The notes below the pieces were generated by a model. It had not been told where the DNA came from and made no database searches. It saw only the letters and a program-made list of their open reading frames with translations. Both the position numbers and the translations under genes were made by a program. A DNA stretch of 64,000 nt from Sinomonas sp. ASV322 (GTDB lineage Bacteria > Actinomycetota > Actinomycetes > Actinomycetales > Micrococcaceae): assembly GCF_030908245.1 (NCBI RefSeq), contig NZ_JAVFJJ010000001.1, forward strand, positions 417,565-481,564, in the 5' to 3' direction. Positions 35,975 to 44,642 of this stretch are shown here, piece after piece; position 1 is the first letter of the stretch; each line of letters begins with the position of its first letter.

Positions 35975-37412
35975 GCTGTCTCCCTGTCGTGTCAGTGTTA
36001 TGCCTCTCGGCGTTATGCCTCTCGGCGTTATGCCTCTCGGCGTTGTGCCTCTCGGCGTTATGCCTCTCAGCGTTGCGCCTCTCGGCGTCATGCCTCTCGG
36101 CGCGCCTATCTGAGTTGTGGCGCTCGTCCTCGCTCGCGTGTGTGTCACCGGCGGGGGCGGATTCCTCGGAGCGCTGGGCGAGGAGGTGGCTCACCCGCTT
36201 GCGGCGCCCCTCAAGGCGTTCGGCCGTGAGCTGGATCCCGTCGACCTCCGCCGTGCTTCCGACGATGGGAACGCGTCCGAGCGCCTTCGCGAGAAGCCCG
36301 CCGGCAGTGTCCACCTCGTCGTCTTCGACATCCTCGTCGAAGAGTTCACCGAGGTCGTCGAGGCTCATGCGCGCCGGGATCCTGAACACGCCCGGCTCGA
36401 TCTCGAGGGCTTCTGCGTCCTCCTCGTCATATTCGTCGGCGATCTCGCCCACGAGCTCTTCGATGAGGTCCTCGAGCGTCACGAGGCCTGCGGTGCCGCC
36501 GTACTCGTCGACGACGATCGCGAGATGGGTGGATTCGCGCTGGAGCTCTTTGAGGAGCTCGTTGACGGGCTTCGATTCGGGGACGAACCGCGGCTCGCGC
36601 ACATAGTATTCGACCGCGTCGTCCTCTGCCTCGGGCGCCTGATGCAGCCGAGCGGCAACGTCCTTGAGATAGAGCACGCCGCGGACGTCGTCGAGGTTCT
36701 CGACGTAGACCGGGACGCGAGAACAGCCCGACCGGAGGAAGAGCGACATGGCCTGGCGCAAGCTCGAGCCGGCCTCGATCGCAATGACGTCGGTGCGGGG
36801 AATCATCACGGCGCGGACGAGGGTCTCGCCGAGTTCGAAGACCGACTGCAGGAGCTCGGCCTGATCCTCCTCGAAATCCTCGGAGTCGCTCGCGCGCTCG
36901 ACGAATTCTCGCAGTTCGTCGGTCGAGTAGATCGCGTCCTCCTGCGTCGGGTCGGTGCCCGTCGCGGCGCTGCCGACCGAGACGAGCCAGCCGGGGATTG
37001 GGCCGAGGACCCGGCGCAAGAACGTTGTGAGGGGTGCCGACCACAACGCGACGGCGAGCGCGTGCCGGCGGCCGAGCTGACGCGGCGAGACGCCGACGAG
37101 GAGGAAGCCGATGAGCGCCATGACGATGGTCGCCGCGAGGACCGCGAGCCATACGTTCCCCAGCCAGGTCGTCATGACGACTGCCACGACGACGGCCGAC
37201 GCCGTTTCGAACCAGATGCGCCAGAAGCGCAGTGCGCGCACGTGCGGCACGGGCGAAGCCAAGATGACAGCGAGCGACTGAGCCCGACCCTGCTCGATGC
37301 GCTCCTCGGCCTCGTGGCGGGGAAGGAACGCGAGCGCCGACTCGGCAGCGGTGAGGAGGGCAGCGAGGGCCGTGAACGCCAGCGCCAGGGCCAGCAGTAC
37401 GGCGATCGTCAC
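35967..37412 (-). CDS. HlyC/CorC family transporter with repeat-bearing C-terminus
   Basis: A 481-residue membrane protein. A DUF21 domain with three to four hydrophobic segments (about 1-135) is followed by tandem CBS domains (about 205-335; VRAVMIPRTDVIAIEAGSSL, HLAIVVDEYGGTAGLVTLEDL) and a C-terminal CorC_HlyC domain (FRIPARMSLDDLGELF). The family is tied to Mg2+/Co2+ efflux or resistance, but function here is inferred. The tail (about 440-478) contains seven near-copies of AERHN, a highly charged low-complexity stretch encoded by a 15-bp repeat. GTG 37412 overlaps the ybeY stop by 4 nt. The repeats make the tail length likely to vary between strains. Confidence 0.92.
   Translation of the reverse strand: MTIAVLLALALAFTALAALLTAAESALAFLPRHEAEERIEQGRAQSLAVILASPVPHVRALRFWRIWFETASAVVVAVVMTTWLGNVWLAVLAATIVMALIGFLLVGVSPRQLGRRHALAVALWSAPLTTFLRRVLGPIPGWLVSVGSAATGTDPTQEDAIYSTDELREFVERASDSEDFEEDQAELLQSVFELGETLVRAVMIPRTDVIAIEAGSSLRQAMSLFLRSGCSRVPVYVENLDDVRGVLYLKDVAARLHQAPEAEDDAVEYYVREPRFVPESKPVNELLKELQRESTHLAIVVDEYGGTAGLVTLEDLIEELVGEIADEYDEEDAEALEIEPGVFRIPARMSLDDLGELFDEDVEDDEVDTAGGLLAKALGRVPIVGSTAEVDGIQLTAERLEGRRKRVSHLLAQRSEESAPAGDTHASEDERHNSDRRAERHDAERRNAERHNAERHNAERHNAERHNAERHNTDTTGRQHG
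35997..36101 (-). repeat. Seven tandem 15-bp repeats at the end of the CorC-like gene
   Basis: Seven copies of GTTATGCCTCTCGGC (plus-strand view); the first three are identical and the rest differ at one to three bases. On the minus strand the unit encodes AERHN in frame. The array lies 23 nt before the era start codon, so it is also part of the mRNA region just before the era ribosome site. Confidence 0.93.
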
Positions 37413-37882
37413 GCCATCGTCTCCTTCGGGGCCGGCCGGCCAAGGAACTCGGTGAGCAGTTCGCGCTGGAGCCCGAACATCTCCTCGCGCTCCTCGGGCT
37501 CGGCGTGATCGAACCCGAGAAGGTGAAGGATGCCGTGCGTCGCGAGAAGCAGCATTTCGTCCTCGGTCGAATGGCCGCCCCGGGTGGCCTGATCGGCGGC
37601 AACCTGCGGGCAGATGGCGATGTCCCCCAGCATGCCCTGCGGGGTGGGCCGGCCCGGCGTCCCGGGTGTGAGTTCGTCCATGGGAACCGACAGGACGTCC
37701 GTCGGTCCGGGCTCGTCCATGAGCTCGATATGCAGCCGCTCCATCGCGGCCTCGTCCACGAGGAGGACCGAGAGTTCGGTCTGGGGGTGGAGCCACAGCC
37801 GGTCGAAGATGAACCGGCCAAGGCGCACGAGCGCTTCCTCGTCGACGGCTAGGCCGGATTCGTTGTTGACTTCGATGCTCAC
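37409..37882 (-). CDS. ybeY: Endoribonuclease YbeY
   Basis: A 157-residue single-strand-specific metallo-endoribonuclease for 16S rRNA 3' maturation and ribosome quality control. The zinc motif H-x3-H-x5-H is exact in THGILHLLGFDHAEPEE (about 114-130), and the conserved TDVLSVPMDE (about 61-70) and LGDIAICP precede it. GTG 37882 overlaps the phoH stop by 4 nt, and its own stop overlaps the CorC-like start by 4 nt, so four genes are chained. Era, which acts on the same rRNA end, lies two genes downstream. Confidence 0.95.
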   Translation of the reverse strand: MSIEVNNESGLAVDEEALVRLGRFIFDRLWLHPQTELSVLLVDEAAMERLHIELMDEPGPTDVLSVPMDELTPGTPGRPTPQGMLGDIAICPQVAADQATRGGHSTEDEMLLLATHGILHLLGFDHAEPEEREEMFGLQRELLTEFLGRPAPKETMA

Positions 37883-38955
37883 GGCTCAAGCTTAGTCGGG
37901 ATCAGACGCTCGCCACCGGTCGTCCTGCGGCGATCGGCGCGCACCTTGGTTCGCTCGGCCTTGGCCCGTTGCCGGTCGTCCCAGCGGCCGTACGCGTCGA
38001 CGATGTCAGAGACGAGGCGGTGCCTCACGACGTCGGACGCGTCGAGCATCGTGAAGTTGACGTCCTCGATGCCGTCGAGGATCTCGCGGACGATCCGGAG
38101 CCCCGAATAGGTCCCGGACGGCAGGTCGACCTGCGTGATGTCCCCTGTCACGACCATCTTCGAACCGAACCCGAGACGGGTGAGGAACATCTTCATCTGC
38201 TCGGGCGTCGTGTTCTGCGCCTCATCGAGGATGATGAACGCGTCGTTGAGGGTCCGGCCGCGCATATAGGCCAGCGGCGCCACCTCGATCGTCCCCGCTG
38301 CCATGAGCCGCGGAATCGACTCTGGATCGATCATGTCGTGGAGTGCGTCGTAGAGCGGGCGCAGGTAAGGATCGATCTTGTCGTTGAGGGTTCCGGGAAG
38401 GAAGCCGAGCCGCTCCCCCGCTTCGACAGCCGGGCGCGTGAGAATGATGCGGCTCACGTCCTTGTGCTGGAGCGCCTGGACCGCCTTGGCCATCGCGAGG
38501 TACGTCTTGCCCGTGCCCGCAGGGCCGATTCCGAAGATGACCGTGTTCGCGTCGATGGCGTCGACGTAGCTCTTCTGGTTGGCCGTCTTCGGGCGAATGG
38601 TCCGGCCGCGGCTCGTGAGGATGTTGTGCGTGAGGACGTCGGAGGGGCTCGCGACCGTCTGGGTCCGCAGCATCGAGACGAGCTGTGCGAGCGACGCGGG
38701 CGTGACGGGCGTGCCGCGTTCGACGAGTGACGCGATTTCCTCGAAGAGCCGCTTGATGTACGGGGCCTCTGCGGGCGGCCCGACGATCGTGAGCTCGTTG
38801 CCGCGCACATGGATCGACACCGAGGGGAACTGCTCTTCTACGTAGCGCAAGGCCTCATCATGCGGCCCGAGGATGTGGACCATGTCTTCGCCGGAGGCGA
38901 AGCGGAGCACTTCGGTGCGGGTGGTGGGCGTCGTGTGCGGGAATTCCGCTGTCAA
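37879..38955 (-). CDS. phoH: PhoH-like P-loop ATPase
   Basis: A 358-residue cytosolic ATPase/putative RNA helicase. Walker A is FGIGPAGTGKTYLAMA (about 141-156) and Walker B is AFIILDEAQNTTPEQMKMFLTRLG (about 237-260), with RPAVEAGERLGFLPGTLNDK between them and the sensor VVTGDITQVDLP. An N-terminal KH-like part (SIHVRGNELTIVGPP) is present. TTG 38955 is the start: GAAGG and GAGGAGAG lie upstream and the conserved N-terminus begins there. It heads the overlapping set with ybeY, corC-like and era, which points to rRNA processing. Confidence 0.93.
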   Translation of the reverse strand: MTAEFPHTTPTTRTEVLRFASGEDMVHILGPHDEALRYVEEQFPSVSIHVRGNELTIVGPPAEAPYIKRLFEEIASLVERGTPVTPASLAQLVSMLRTQTVASPSDVLTHNILTSRGRTIRPKTANQKSYVDAIDANTVIFGIGPAGTGKTYLAMAKAVQALQHKDVSRIILTRPAVEAGERLGFLPGTLNDKIDPYLRPLYDALHDMIDPESIPRLMAAGTIEVAPLAYMRGRTLNDAFIILDEAQNTTPEQMKMFLTRLGFGSKMVVTGDITQVDLPSGTYSGLRIVREILDGIEDVNFTMLDASDVVRHRLVSDIVDAYGRWDDRQRAKAERTKVRADRRRTTGGERLIPTKLEP

Positions 38956-39172
38956 ATGCCTTCTCTCCTCACAGGGTTCTGTCGATCCATGCTAGCGCTT
39001 GGTATCAATCGCGCATCACTTGGGCAACGAAACCCGAAGTTCGCCGTTGGCGGAGGGGGCCCTGTGCCAAGCTGGACAGAGCCCGGGGGTGGCGCCGGCG
39101 GGGGGTCCGCGTGCAGCCCTGCCTTGTGGGTGCCTTGGAGGCGCCCGTGCGACCAGCCCGGAGGAGAGTGCC

Positions 39173-40117
39173 ATGTCGACGCGACGCGTTGGCCCGCTGT
39201 GGCGCAGCGGTGCTGCGTTCGTGGGCTGTGCCGTGGCAGTCGCCGTCGCTCTCGCCGGATGCACGGCGAACGGGCAGCCCGAGCCGACCGTCGCCGCGGG
39301 CGCGTCGGCGGCGGTCAGCACGAACGGGCCATCCGCAACCGTTCCGCTCGAGACGTCCCAGACCTCGACCAAGGCCCCGGTCTACTGGCTCGGCCGGGCG
39401 CGCGACGGCGTCTACCTGTACCGCGAGTTCCGCGATACGTCCGGCACCGACAACCCCGTCACGAAGGCGCTTCGGCTCATGATGTCGGCCAAGCCCCTCG
39501 ACACCAACCTCTTCACACCCTGGCAGCCCCCCAAGAAGCTTGCCGCCTCCATCTCCGGCCGCAACGTCATCACGGTCGACGTCTCGTCCGATGCGTTCAA
39601 CAGCACGGTGGACGAGCAGACGGCCCAGCTCGCGGTCCAGCAGCTCGTCTACACGGCGACCGCGGCGGCGGCCAGCGCGGGTGTCATCGACACGGGGCAG
39701 CCGGTCCAGGTCATGCTCCTCGTCGACGGCCGGACCGACCAGCTCGCGTTCAACCGCGTCCAGCTCGGTCGGCTCATGCAGCGCGATCCGGCGATGGTCG
39801 CCTCCATGTGGATCATTGACCCGCAGGGGGGGACGGAATCGCCGCATGGCCAGATCGCGGTGTTCGGCAGGGTGACCATGCCGGGAGCCGAGGTCTTCTG
39901 GCAGATCGCGCGCGCGGACGTCAAGGGCGACAAGTCTTCGCCGTACGTGAGCGGGCACGTCTCGTCGAGCCGCACGGACGCGACGCAGGGGCAGTTCCGG
40001 TTCAACGTGAATCTGCCGGCCGGCAAATACGTGCTGCGCCTCTTTCCGAACGATCCGGGCGCGGGCGATCCGACGGTCCTTGCGTGGGATTCGAAGGAAT
40101 TCACCATCACCCCGTGA
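39173..40117 (+). CDS. GerMN-domain lipoprotein with immunoglobulin-like domain
   Basis: A 314-residue secreted lipoprotein. The signal peptide ends in a lipobox LAGC (Cys about 30), followed by a Ser/Thr/Ala linker. Residues about 68-190 carry the GerMN fold (VYWLGRARDGVYLYREFRD, NVITVDVSSDAFNSTVDEQTAQLAVQQLVYT). The C-terminal part (about 220-314; IAVFGRVTMPGAEVFWQI, LPAGKYVLRLFP) is a Gmad2-like beta domain. Despite the name, this organism need not sporulate; in Actinobacteria such proteins are linked to the cell envelope, function unknown. AGGAG lies about 7 nt before ATG 39173. It is divergent from phoH and convergent with rsmE. Confidence 0.85.
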   Translation: MSTRRVGPLWRSGAAFVGCAVAVAVALAGCTANGQPEPTVAAGASAAVSTNGPSATVPLETSQTSTKAPVYWLGRARDGVYLYREFRDTSGTDNPVTKALRLMMSAKPLDTNLFTPWQPPKKLAASISGRNVITVDVSSDAFNSTVDEQTAQLAVQQLVYTATAAAASAGVIDTGQPVQVMLLVDGRTDQLAFNRVQLGRLMQRDPAMVASMWIIDPQGGTESPHGQIAVFGRVTMPGAEVFWQIARADVKGDKSSPYVSGHVSSSRTDATQGQFRFNVNLPAGKYVLRLFPNDPGAGDPTVLAWDSKEFTITP

Positions 40118-40154
40118 CGATCCGGGGACAGGTTCCGTGAGCACCGCGCGGCGG

Positions 40155-40943
40155 TCAGGACCGCCCGGACCAGCGTCCGAGGCGATCCGCGGCGATGGCG
40201 AGCGCGGCGGGACCCGCCGTCGACGAGCGGAGCACATGGGGCCCGAGCAGCGCGAGTTGGGCCCCCGCGTCCGTGAACCGCGTGAGCTCGGCGGGCGAGA
40301 TGCCGCCTTCGGGGCCGACGACGAAGAGCACCTCGCCGTCCTTCGGCGCCGCGCCATTCTTCGCCTCCTTGGCGAACATTTCGAGGACGGGGCCGAGCGG
40401 CGCCGTGGCGTCTTCGTGCAGGACGACGGCGAGTGCGGCCCGGCTGATGCGCGCGGTGAGGGCCGCGCCGTCGTGCGCTTCGTCGACGTCGGGCACCCAC
40501 GCCCGCCGGGACTGCTTGGCGGCCGCCGCGACGACTGACCGCCATTTGGCGAGGGATTTCGCGGCCCTCTCCCCCTTCCAGCGGACGATCGAGCGCTCGG
40601 CCTGCCAGGGGACCACCGCGTCGACGCCGAGCTCGGTTGCCGCCTCCGCGGCGAGCTCGTCCCGGTCGCCCTTCGCGAGCGCCTGGACCAGCACAAGCCG
40701 ATAGGGGGCGCGCTCCTCGCGTTCGACCGCGTCGAGCACGACGGCGAGGGCGTCCCCCTCCGCGTGCGAGACCCGCCCGCGGCCGCGGACGCCGCGGCCG
40801 TCGACGAGGTCGACTGGCTCGCCCGCGGCGAGCCGCTTGACCGTCGCCGCGTGCCGGCCCTCGGAGCCCGTCACGGTCGCGGTTGCGCCCGCGCCGAGAC
40901 CGTCGAGCGATCCCGGCGGGACGAAGAAGACGGGGTTCGACAC
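40155..40943 (-). CDS. rsmE: 16S rRNA (uracil-1498-N3) methyltransferase
   Basis: A 262-residue SPOUT-class enzyme that methylates U1498 of 16S rRNA with S-adenosylmethionine. The N-terminal PUA-like domain has HAATVKRLAAGEPVDLVDGRG, and the C-terminal knot domain has the cofactor motif VLFVVGPEGGISPAEL (about 211-226) and HVLRSSTAGPAALAI. The start GTG 40943 lies one base after the dnaJ stop, so translation is coupled to dnaJ. The order hrcA-dnaJ-rsmE is normal for Actinobacteria. Confidence 0.94.
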   Translation of the reverse strand: MSNPVFFVPPGSLDGLGAGATATVTGSEGRHAATVKRLAAGEPVDLVDGRGVRGRGRVSHAEGDALAVVLDAVEREERAPYRLVLVQALAKGDRDELAAEAATELGVDAVVPWQAERSIVRWKGERAAKSLAKWRSVVAAAAKQSRRAWVPDVDEAHDGAALTARISRAALAVVLHEDATAPLGPVLEMFAKEAKNGAAPKDGEVLFVVGPEGGISPAELTRFTDAGAQLALLGPHVLRSSTAGPAALAIAADRLGRWSGRS

Positions 40944-40944
40944 G

Positions 40945-42069
40945 TCAGAGGTTCCCGAACTTGTCGCGGAGCTTGGCGAACACGCCCCCGCCCGTCGCGA
41001 CAAGCTTGCCCTCGCCGACGTGCTCGCCCCGCAGCTTGGCGAGCTGGCGGAGCAGCTCTTCCTGCTCGGCGTCGAGCTTGGTGGGCACCTCGACGTTGAT
41101 GTGGACGAGCAGATCGCCGCGCCCCGAGCCGCGCAGCCGCGCGACGCCAAGGTGGGGAAGCGTCACGACGTCGCCCGATTGGGTACCCGGGCGGAGGGTG
41201 ATCGGCTGCTCGCCGTCGAACGTCTCGAGCGTGAGCTCGGTGCCGAGCGCGGCCGCCGTCATGGGGACGCTCAGGGTTGCGTGGATCTGATCGCCGTCGC
41301 GCGTGAACGTCGTGTGGGACGCGACGCGAATCTCGACGTACAGGTCGCCCATCGGCCCGCCAGCGGTGCCTGCCTCGCCCTGGCCGGCGAGCTGGATCCG
41401 GGTGCCCGTCGAAACGCCCGCAGGAATCTTGACCGTGAGGGAGCGGCGGCTGCGCACACGGCCCTCGCCGCCGCACTCATTGCACGGGCTCGGGATCTCG
41501 GTGCCGAAGCCGTTGCACGTGGGGCACGTCGCCGTCGTCATGACCTGGCCGAGGATCGACCGGACGGCCCGCTGAATGTGCCCGCTGCCGCCGCACACGC
41601 TGCAGCGCACCGGTTCGGTGCCCGGCTCGCAGCACGATCCCTCGCAACGCGTGCAGAGGACGGCCGTGTCCACCTCGATCTTCTTGTTGACGCCGAAGAC
41701 CGCGTCCTTGAGCTCGATGCGGACCGCGATGAGCGCGTCCTGGCCGCGGCGCACGCGCGACGCCGGGCCCGCCTGGCCGCCGCCCCCACCGAAGAACGTC
41801 TCAAAGATGTCCTGGAAGGCGAAGCCGGAGCCGCTGTACGAGAAGCCGTTGTCGGTGCCGTTCTCGTTGCCCGTCGTGTCGTAGATGCGGCGCTTCTCCG
41901 GGTCGGACAGGACCTCGTAGGCGTGCGTGACCGACTTGAATTGGTCGGCCGCCTCCTCGCCCGGGTTCACATCGGGGTGAAGCTTCCGCGCCAGTTTCCG
42001 GTAGGCCTTCTTGATCTCCTCGCCGCTCGCATTCGGGGACACGCCGAGGGTTTCGTAGTGGCTGCTCAC
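40945..42069 (-). CDS. dnaJ: Chaperone DnaJ (DnaJ2)
   Basis: A 374-residue Hsp40 that stimulates DnaK. The J domain (about 3-68) has HPD in KLHPDVNPG, followed by a Gly/Phe stretch ([23 protein letters not shown]). Four zinc-binding repeats lie at about 140-210; the first is unusual, CTRCEGSC followed by CEPG rather than C-x2-C-x-G-x-G, while [16 protein letters not shown] and CNECGGEG are regular. The same variant is seen in other actinobacterial DnaJ2 proteins as far as I recall. GTG 42069 is chosen. It is 13 nt after hrcA and so under the CIRCE element. Confidence 0.95.
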   Translation of the reverse strand: MSSHYETLGVSPNASGEEIKKAYRKLARKLHPDVNPGEEAADQFKSVTHAYEVLSDPEKRRIYDTTGNENGTDNGFSYSGSGFAFQDIFETFFGGGGGQAGPASRVRRGQDALIAVRIELKDAVFGVNKKIEVDTAVLCTRCEGSCCEPGTEPVRCSVCGGSGHIQRAVRSILGQVMTTATCPTCNGFGTEIPSPCNECGGEGRVRSRRSLTVKIPAGVSTGTRIQLAGQGEAGTAGGPMGDLYVEIRVASHTTFTRDGDQIHATLSVPMTAAALGTELTLETFDGEQPITLRPGTQSGDVVTLPHLGVARLRGSGRGDLLVHINVEVPTKLDAEQEELLRQLAKLRGEHVGEGKLVATGGGVFAKLRDKFGNL

Positions 42070-42082
42070 TGTCTTCTTTCTC

Positions 42083-43096
42083 TTAGCTACCGGCGAGGAT
42101 CTTCGAGAGGTACCGCGCGACGGCGCGCACGGCCGCCATCGTCGCAGGGTAGTCCATGCGGGTCGGGCCGACGATGCCGATCTTCGCGTCATCGCGGCCA
42201 TAGCCCGTCGCGATGATCGACGTCTCCGCGAGTGAGTCAGCAGCCGTCTCATGGCCGATCGCGACCGCGACTCCGCGAGCGTCGCTTGCCATCTCGGACA
42301 GAAGGCGAAGCAGGACCACCTGCTCCTCGAGCGCCTCGAGGACCGGCGAGATGCTGAGGAGGAAGTCGCTGTTCGATCGTGCGAGATACGCCGTTCCCGC
42401 CATCACCATGCGATCCTCGCGGCTCGAGGCGGCGAGGGTGCCGAGGCCGGTCGCAAGCTCGGCAGCCACCGCGCGGTCCTCGGGAAGGAGCGAGTCCATG
42501 ACCGCGGCCAGATTCGCGCCGAGCTGCGAGACCGGCTTGCCGGCGGACGACGAGAGGAAGCTCTGGCGCAGGAGCGCGAGTCGATCGTGGTCAAGGTCCT
42601 CGCCCACCGTCACGACGCGCTGCTCCACGGTTCCGCTGTCCGCGATGAGCACGAGCAGGACCTGCCGCGGCGCGAGCGCGACCGCCTCGATATGGCGCAC
42701 CCGGGCGCGCCCGAGCTGGGGGTATTGGACGACGGCGACCTGATTCGTGAGGTGGGACAGAAGCCTCACGGTGCGCTCAAGCACGTCGTCGAGGTCGTCC
42801 GCGCCGTCGAGGAGCGACTGGAGCGCGTGCCGCTCCGCCGCCGAGAGCGGCCGAACGCTCGTGAGCTGGTCGACGAAGACCCGGTAGCCCTTGTCCGTCG
42901 GGACGCGTCCGGCACTCGTGTGCGGGGCCACGATGAGGCCGTCATCCTCGAGCGCGGCCATGTCGTTGCGGATCGTGGCGCTCGAGACTCCCAGCCGATG
43001 GCGTTCCACAAGGGCCTTCGACCCGACCGGCTCGCGATAGTGCACATAGTCCTCGACGATGGCGCGAAGGACCTCGAGCTTGCGGGGCTCGTTCAT
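42083..43096 (-). CDS. hrcA: Heat-inducible transcription repressor HrcA
   Basis: A 337-residue repressor of class I heat-shock genes. The N-terminal winged helix ([25 protein letters not shown], then [39 protein letters not shown]) is diagnostic and binds CIRCE; the C-terminal GAF-like part (about 110-330) includes [16 protein letters not shown] and [23 protein letters not shown] 43096 has AGGAGGTGGA just upstream. A CIRCE element lies 57 nt before the start, so hrcA-dnaJ are autoregulated, with GroE assisting HrcA folding. Confidence 0.96.
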   Translation of the reverse strand: MNEPRKLEVLRAIVEDYVHYREPVGSKALVERHRLGVSSATIRNDMAALEDDGLIVAPHTSAGRVPTDKGYRVFVDQLTSVRPLSAAERHALQSLLDGADDLDDVLERTVRLLSHLTNQVAVVQYPQLGRARVRHIEAVALAPRQVLLVLIADSGTVEQRVVTVGEDLDHDRLALLRQSFLSSSAGKPVSQLGANLAAVMDSLLPEDRAVAAELATGLGTLAASSREDRMVMAGTAYLARSNSDFLLSISPVLEALEEQVVLLRLLSEMASDARGVAVAIGHETAADSLAETSIIATGYGRDDAKIGIVGPTRMDYPATMAAVRAVARYLSKILAGS

Positions 43097-43152
43097 TCCA
43101 CCTCCTGACGGCGGCACCGACGGCGCGTGCGGGCCGTCCACTGGGCGATCTG

Positions 43153-43179
43153 TTAGCACTCTCTCTGGCCAAGTGCTAG
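43153..43179. promoter_or_regulatory. CIRCE operator
   Basis: TTAGCACTC (43153-43161), a 9-nt spacer and AAGTGCTAG (43171-43179) match the consensus TTAGCACTC-N9-GAGTGCTAA with two changes in the right arm. Confidence 0.92.
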
Positions 43180-43312
43180 ATCCATTATGCTCCCCCAGCC
43201 GGGCGCTCGCCGTGCACAGGGACACGCCGGCCGGCCAGCGGAACCGGCGAGCCCCGACACGCATAGCATGGACCGGTTCACACGCGCGCAGGCAAGGGAG
43301 GAACGGGCCTTG

Positions 43313-44155
43313 ATGTCCTATGACCAGTGGGGGCCGTCCGAGCTCGCCGCCCCGAAGAAGAGCACGCTCCCGGACGTCCCGATCGAGCTGGGAATGGTGC
43401 TCGAGGACTCCCAGAGCGGCTGGGTCGGCGCCGTGACGCGCGTCGAGAAGTCAGGCGGCATGCACGTGTTCTCGCTCGAGGACCGCCGCGGGAAGACGCG
43501 CACTTTCGAGCTCGGCTACGGCTTCCTGGTCGAAGGCCGGCCGGTTCGTCTCACGCCGCCGGCCGTCCGCGCGTCGAACGCCGGCCCGAAGCGGACGGCG
43601 TCCGGCTCGTTCGCCGTCGAGGGCGCACGGGCCCGCGTCGCGCGGGCAAGCCGCATCTGGGTCGAAGGGAAGCACGACGCCGAGCTCGTCGAGAAGGTGT
43701 GGGGCGACGACTTGCGCCTCGAAGGGATCGTCGTCGAGCCCCTGCATGGGGTCGACGACCTCGCGGCTGCGGTCGCCGAGTTCGCGCCAGGTCCCCAGAG
43801 GCGGCTCGGGATCCTCGTCGACCACCTCGTCGAGGGGTCGAAGGAGAGCCGCATTGCGCAGCGCGCGCTCGGAGTCCCCGGCGCAGCAGGCAACGTCCTC
43901 ATCGTGGGGCACCCCTACGTCGACGTGTGGCAGGCGATCCGACCACAGACCCTCGGAATCCCGGCCTGGCCGGCCGTTCCGCGGGGCACCGACTGGAAGA
44001 CCGGGATCCTCCGCGCCTTCGGGTGGCCGCACGAGACAGCCGAGGACATCGGCCTCGGCTGGCAGAAGCTGCTCGGCACCGTGCGGACCTACGCCGACCT
44101 CGAACCGGCGCTCTTGGGACGGGTCGAGGAGGTCATCGACTTCCTCACGGCGTGA
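43313..44155 (+). CDS. DUF3097 family protein
   Basis: A 280-residue actinobacterial protein of unknown function. It starts MSYDQWGPSELAAPKKSTLPDVP and contains GWVGAVTRVEKSGGMHVFSLEDRRGKTR, then SRIWVEGKHDAELVEKVWGDDLR, which resembles a TOPRIM-like core with Glu and a later D-x-D-like VDHLVEG, VGHPYVDVWQAIRP and WKTGILRAFGW. A nucleic-acid role is possible but unproven. GGAGG lies 13 nt before ATG 43313 and nearer to TTG 43310; ATG 43268 is a third option. It is divergent from hrcA across the CIRCE region. Confidence 0.87.
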   Translation: MSYDQWGPSELAAPKKSTLPDVPIELGMVLEDSQSGWVGAVTRVEKSGGMHVFSLEDRRGKTRTFELGYGFLVEGRPVRLTPPAVRASNAGPKRTASGSFAVEGARARVARASRIWVEGKHDAELVEKVWGDDLRLEGIVVEPLHGVDDLAAAVAEFAPGPQRRLGILVDHLVEGSKESRIAQRALGVPGAAGNVLIVGHPYVDVWQAIRPQTLGIPAWPAVPRGTDWKTGILRAFGWPHETAEDIGLGWQKLLGTVRTYADLEPALLGRVEEVIDFLTA

Positions 44156-44221
44156 AGGCCCGCAGCGGACTTGGGTATTCTGGATTGAGCCCCGAGTCTT
44201 CGAATTGTGCAAGGAAGTGCT

Positions 44222-44626
44222 GTGTCCCAGAACTGGCAGGATGACCCAGAGCATCACTCCGGACGCCTCGGGAACGTCGGCGGGACGGAGCCGTTCACCG
44301 CGAGCGAAGACCGCCAATGGGCCACGATCGCGCACTTCGGCGGCATCCTCGGCTGCCTCCCATCCCTTCTCGTCTACCTCGCCTTCAAGGATCGCGGAGC
44401 GTTCACGGCGCAGGAGTCCAGAGAGGCGCTCAACTTCACGCTTCCGCCGACTCTTGCGGCCGTCGCCCTCAATCTGCTCGCGTTCATTCCGATCGTAGGC
44501 AGCGTCTTTGCGGTGCTCGCGACCCTCGTGTGGCTGGCCCTCGCCGTCATGTCCGTGAGCGCGGGCATCGAGGTCAATCGCGGGCAGCCGTTCCGCTACC
44601 GCTACAACCTGCGCTGGATCAAATAA
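44222..44626 (+). CDS. DUF4870 domain membrane protein
   Basis: A 134-residue membrane protein. After a polar N-terminus of about 30 residues, three hydrophobic segments appear at about 36-51, 71-92 and 94-116: TIAHFGGILGCLPSLLVYLA, LAAVALNLLAFIPIVGSVFAVLATLVWLALAVM. The linker FKDRGAFTAQESREALNFTL and the ending YRYNLRWIK match the DUF4870/Tic20-like family of small membrane proteins of unknown function. GTG 44222 has AAGGAAG about 6 nt upstream. It is 66 nt downstream of DUF3097 and convergent with hemW. Confidence 0.86.
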   Translation: MSQNWQDDPEHHSGRLGNVGGTEPFTASEDRQWATIAHFGGILGCLPSLLVYLAFKDRGAFTAQESREALNFTLPPTLAAVALNLLAFIPIVGSVFAVLATLVWLALAVMSVSAGIEVNRGQPFRYRYNLRWIK

Positions 44627-44642
44627 CCCCAGCGCCCGGGGG

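Noticed and set aside
35997-36101. Tandem repeats as a possible CRISPR array
   Set aside because: Units are 15 bp and directly adjacent with no spacers, and they encode an in-frame peptide repeat.
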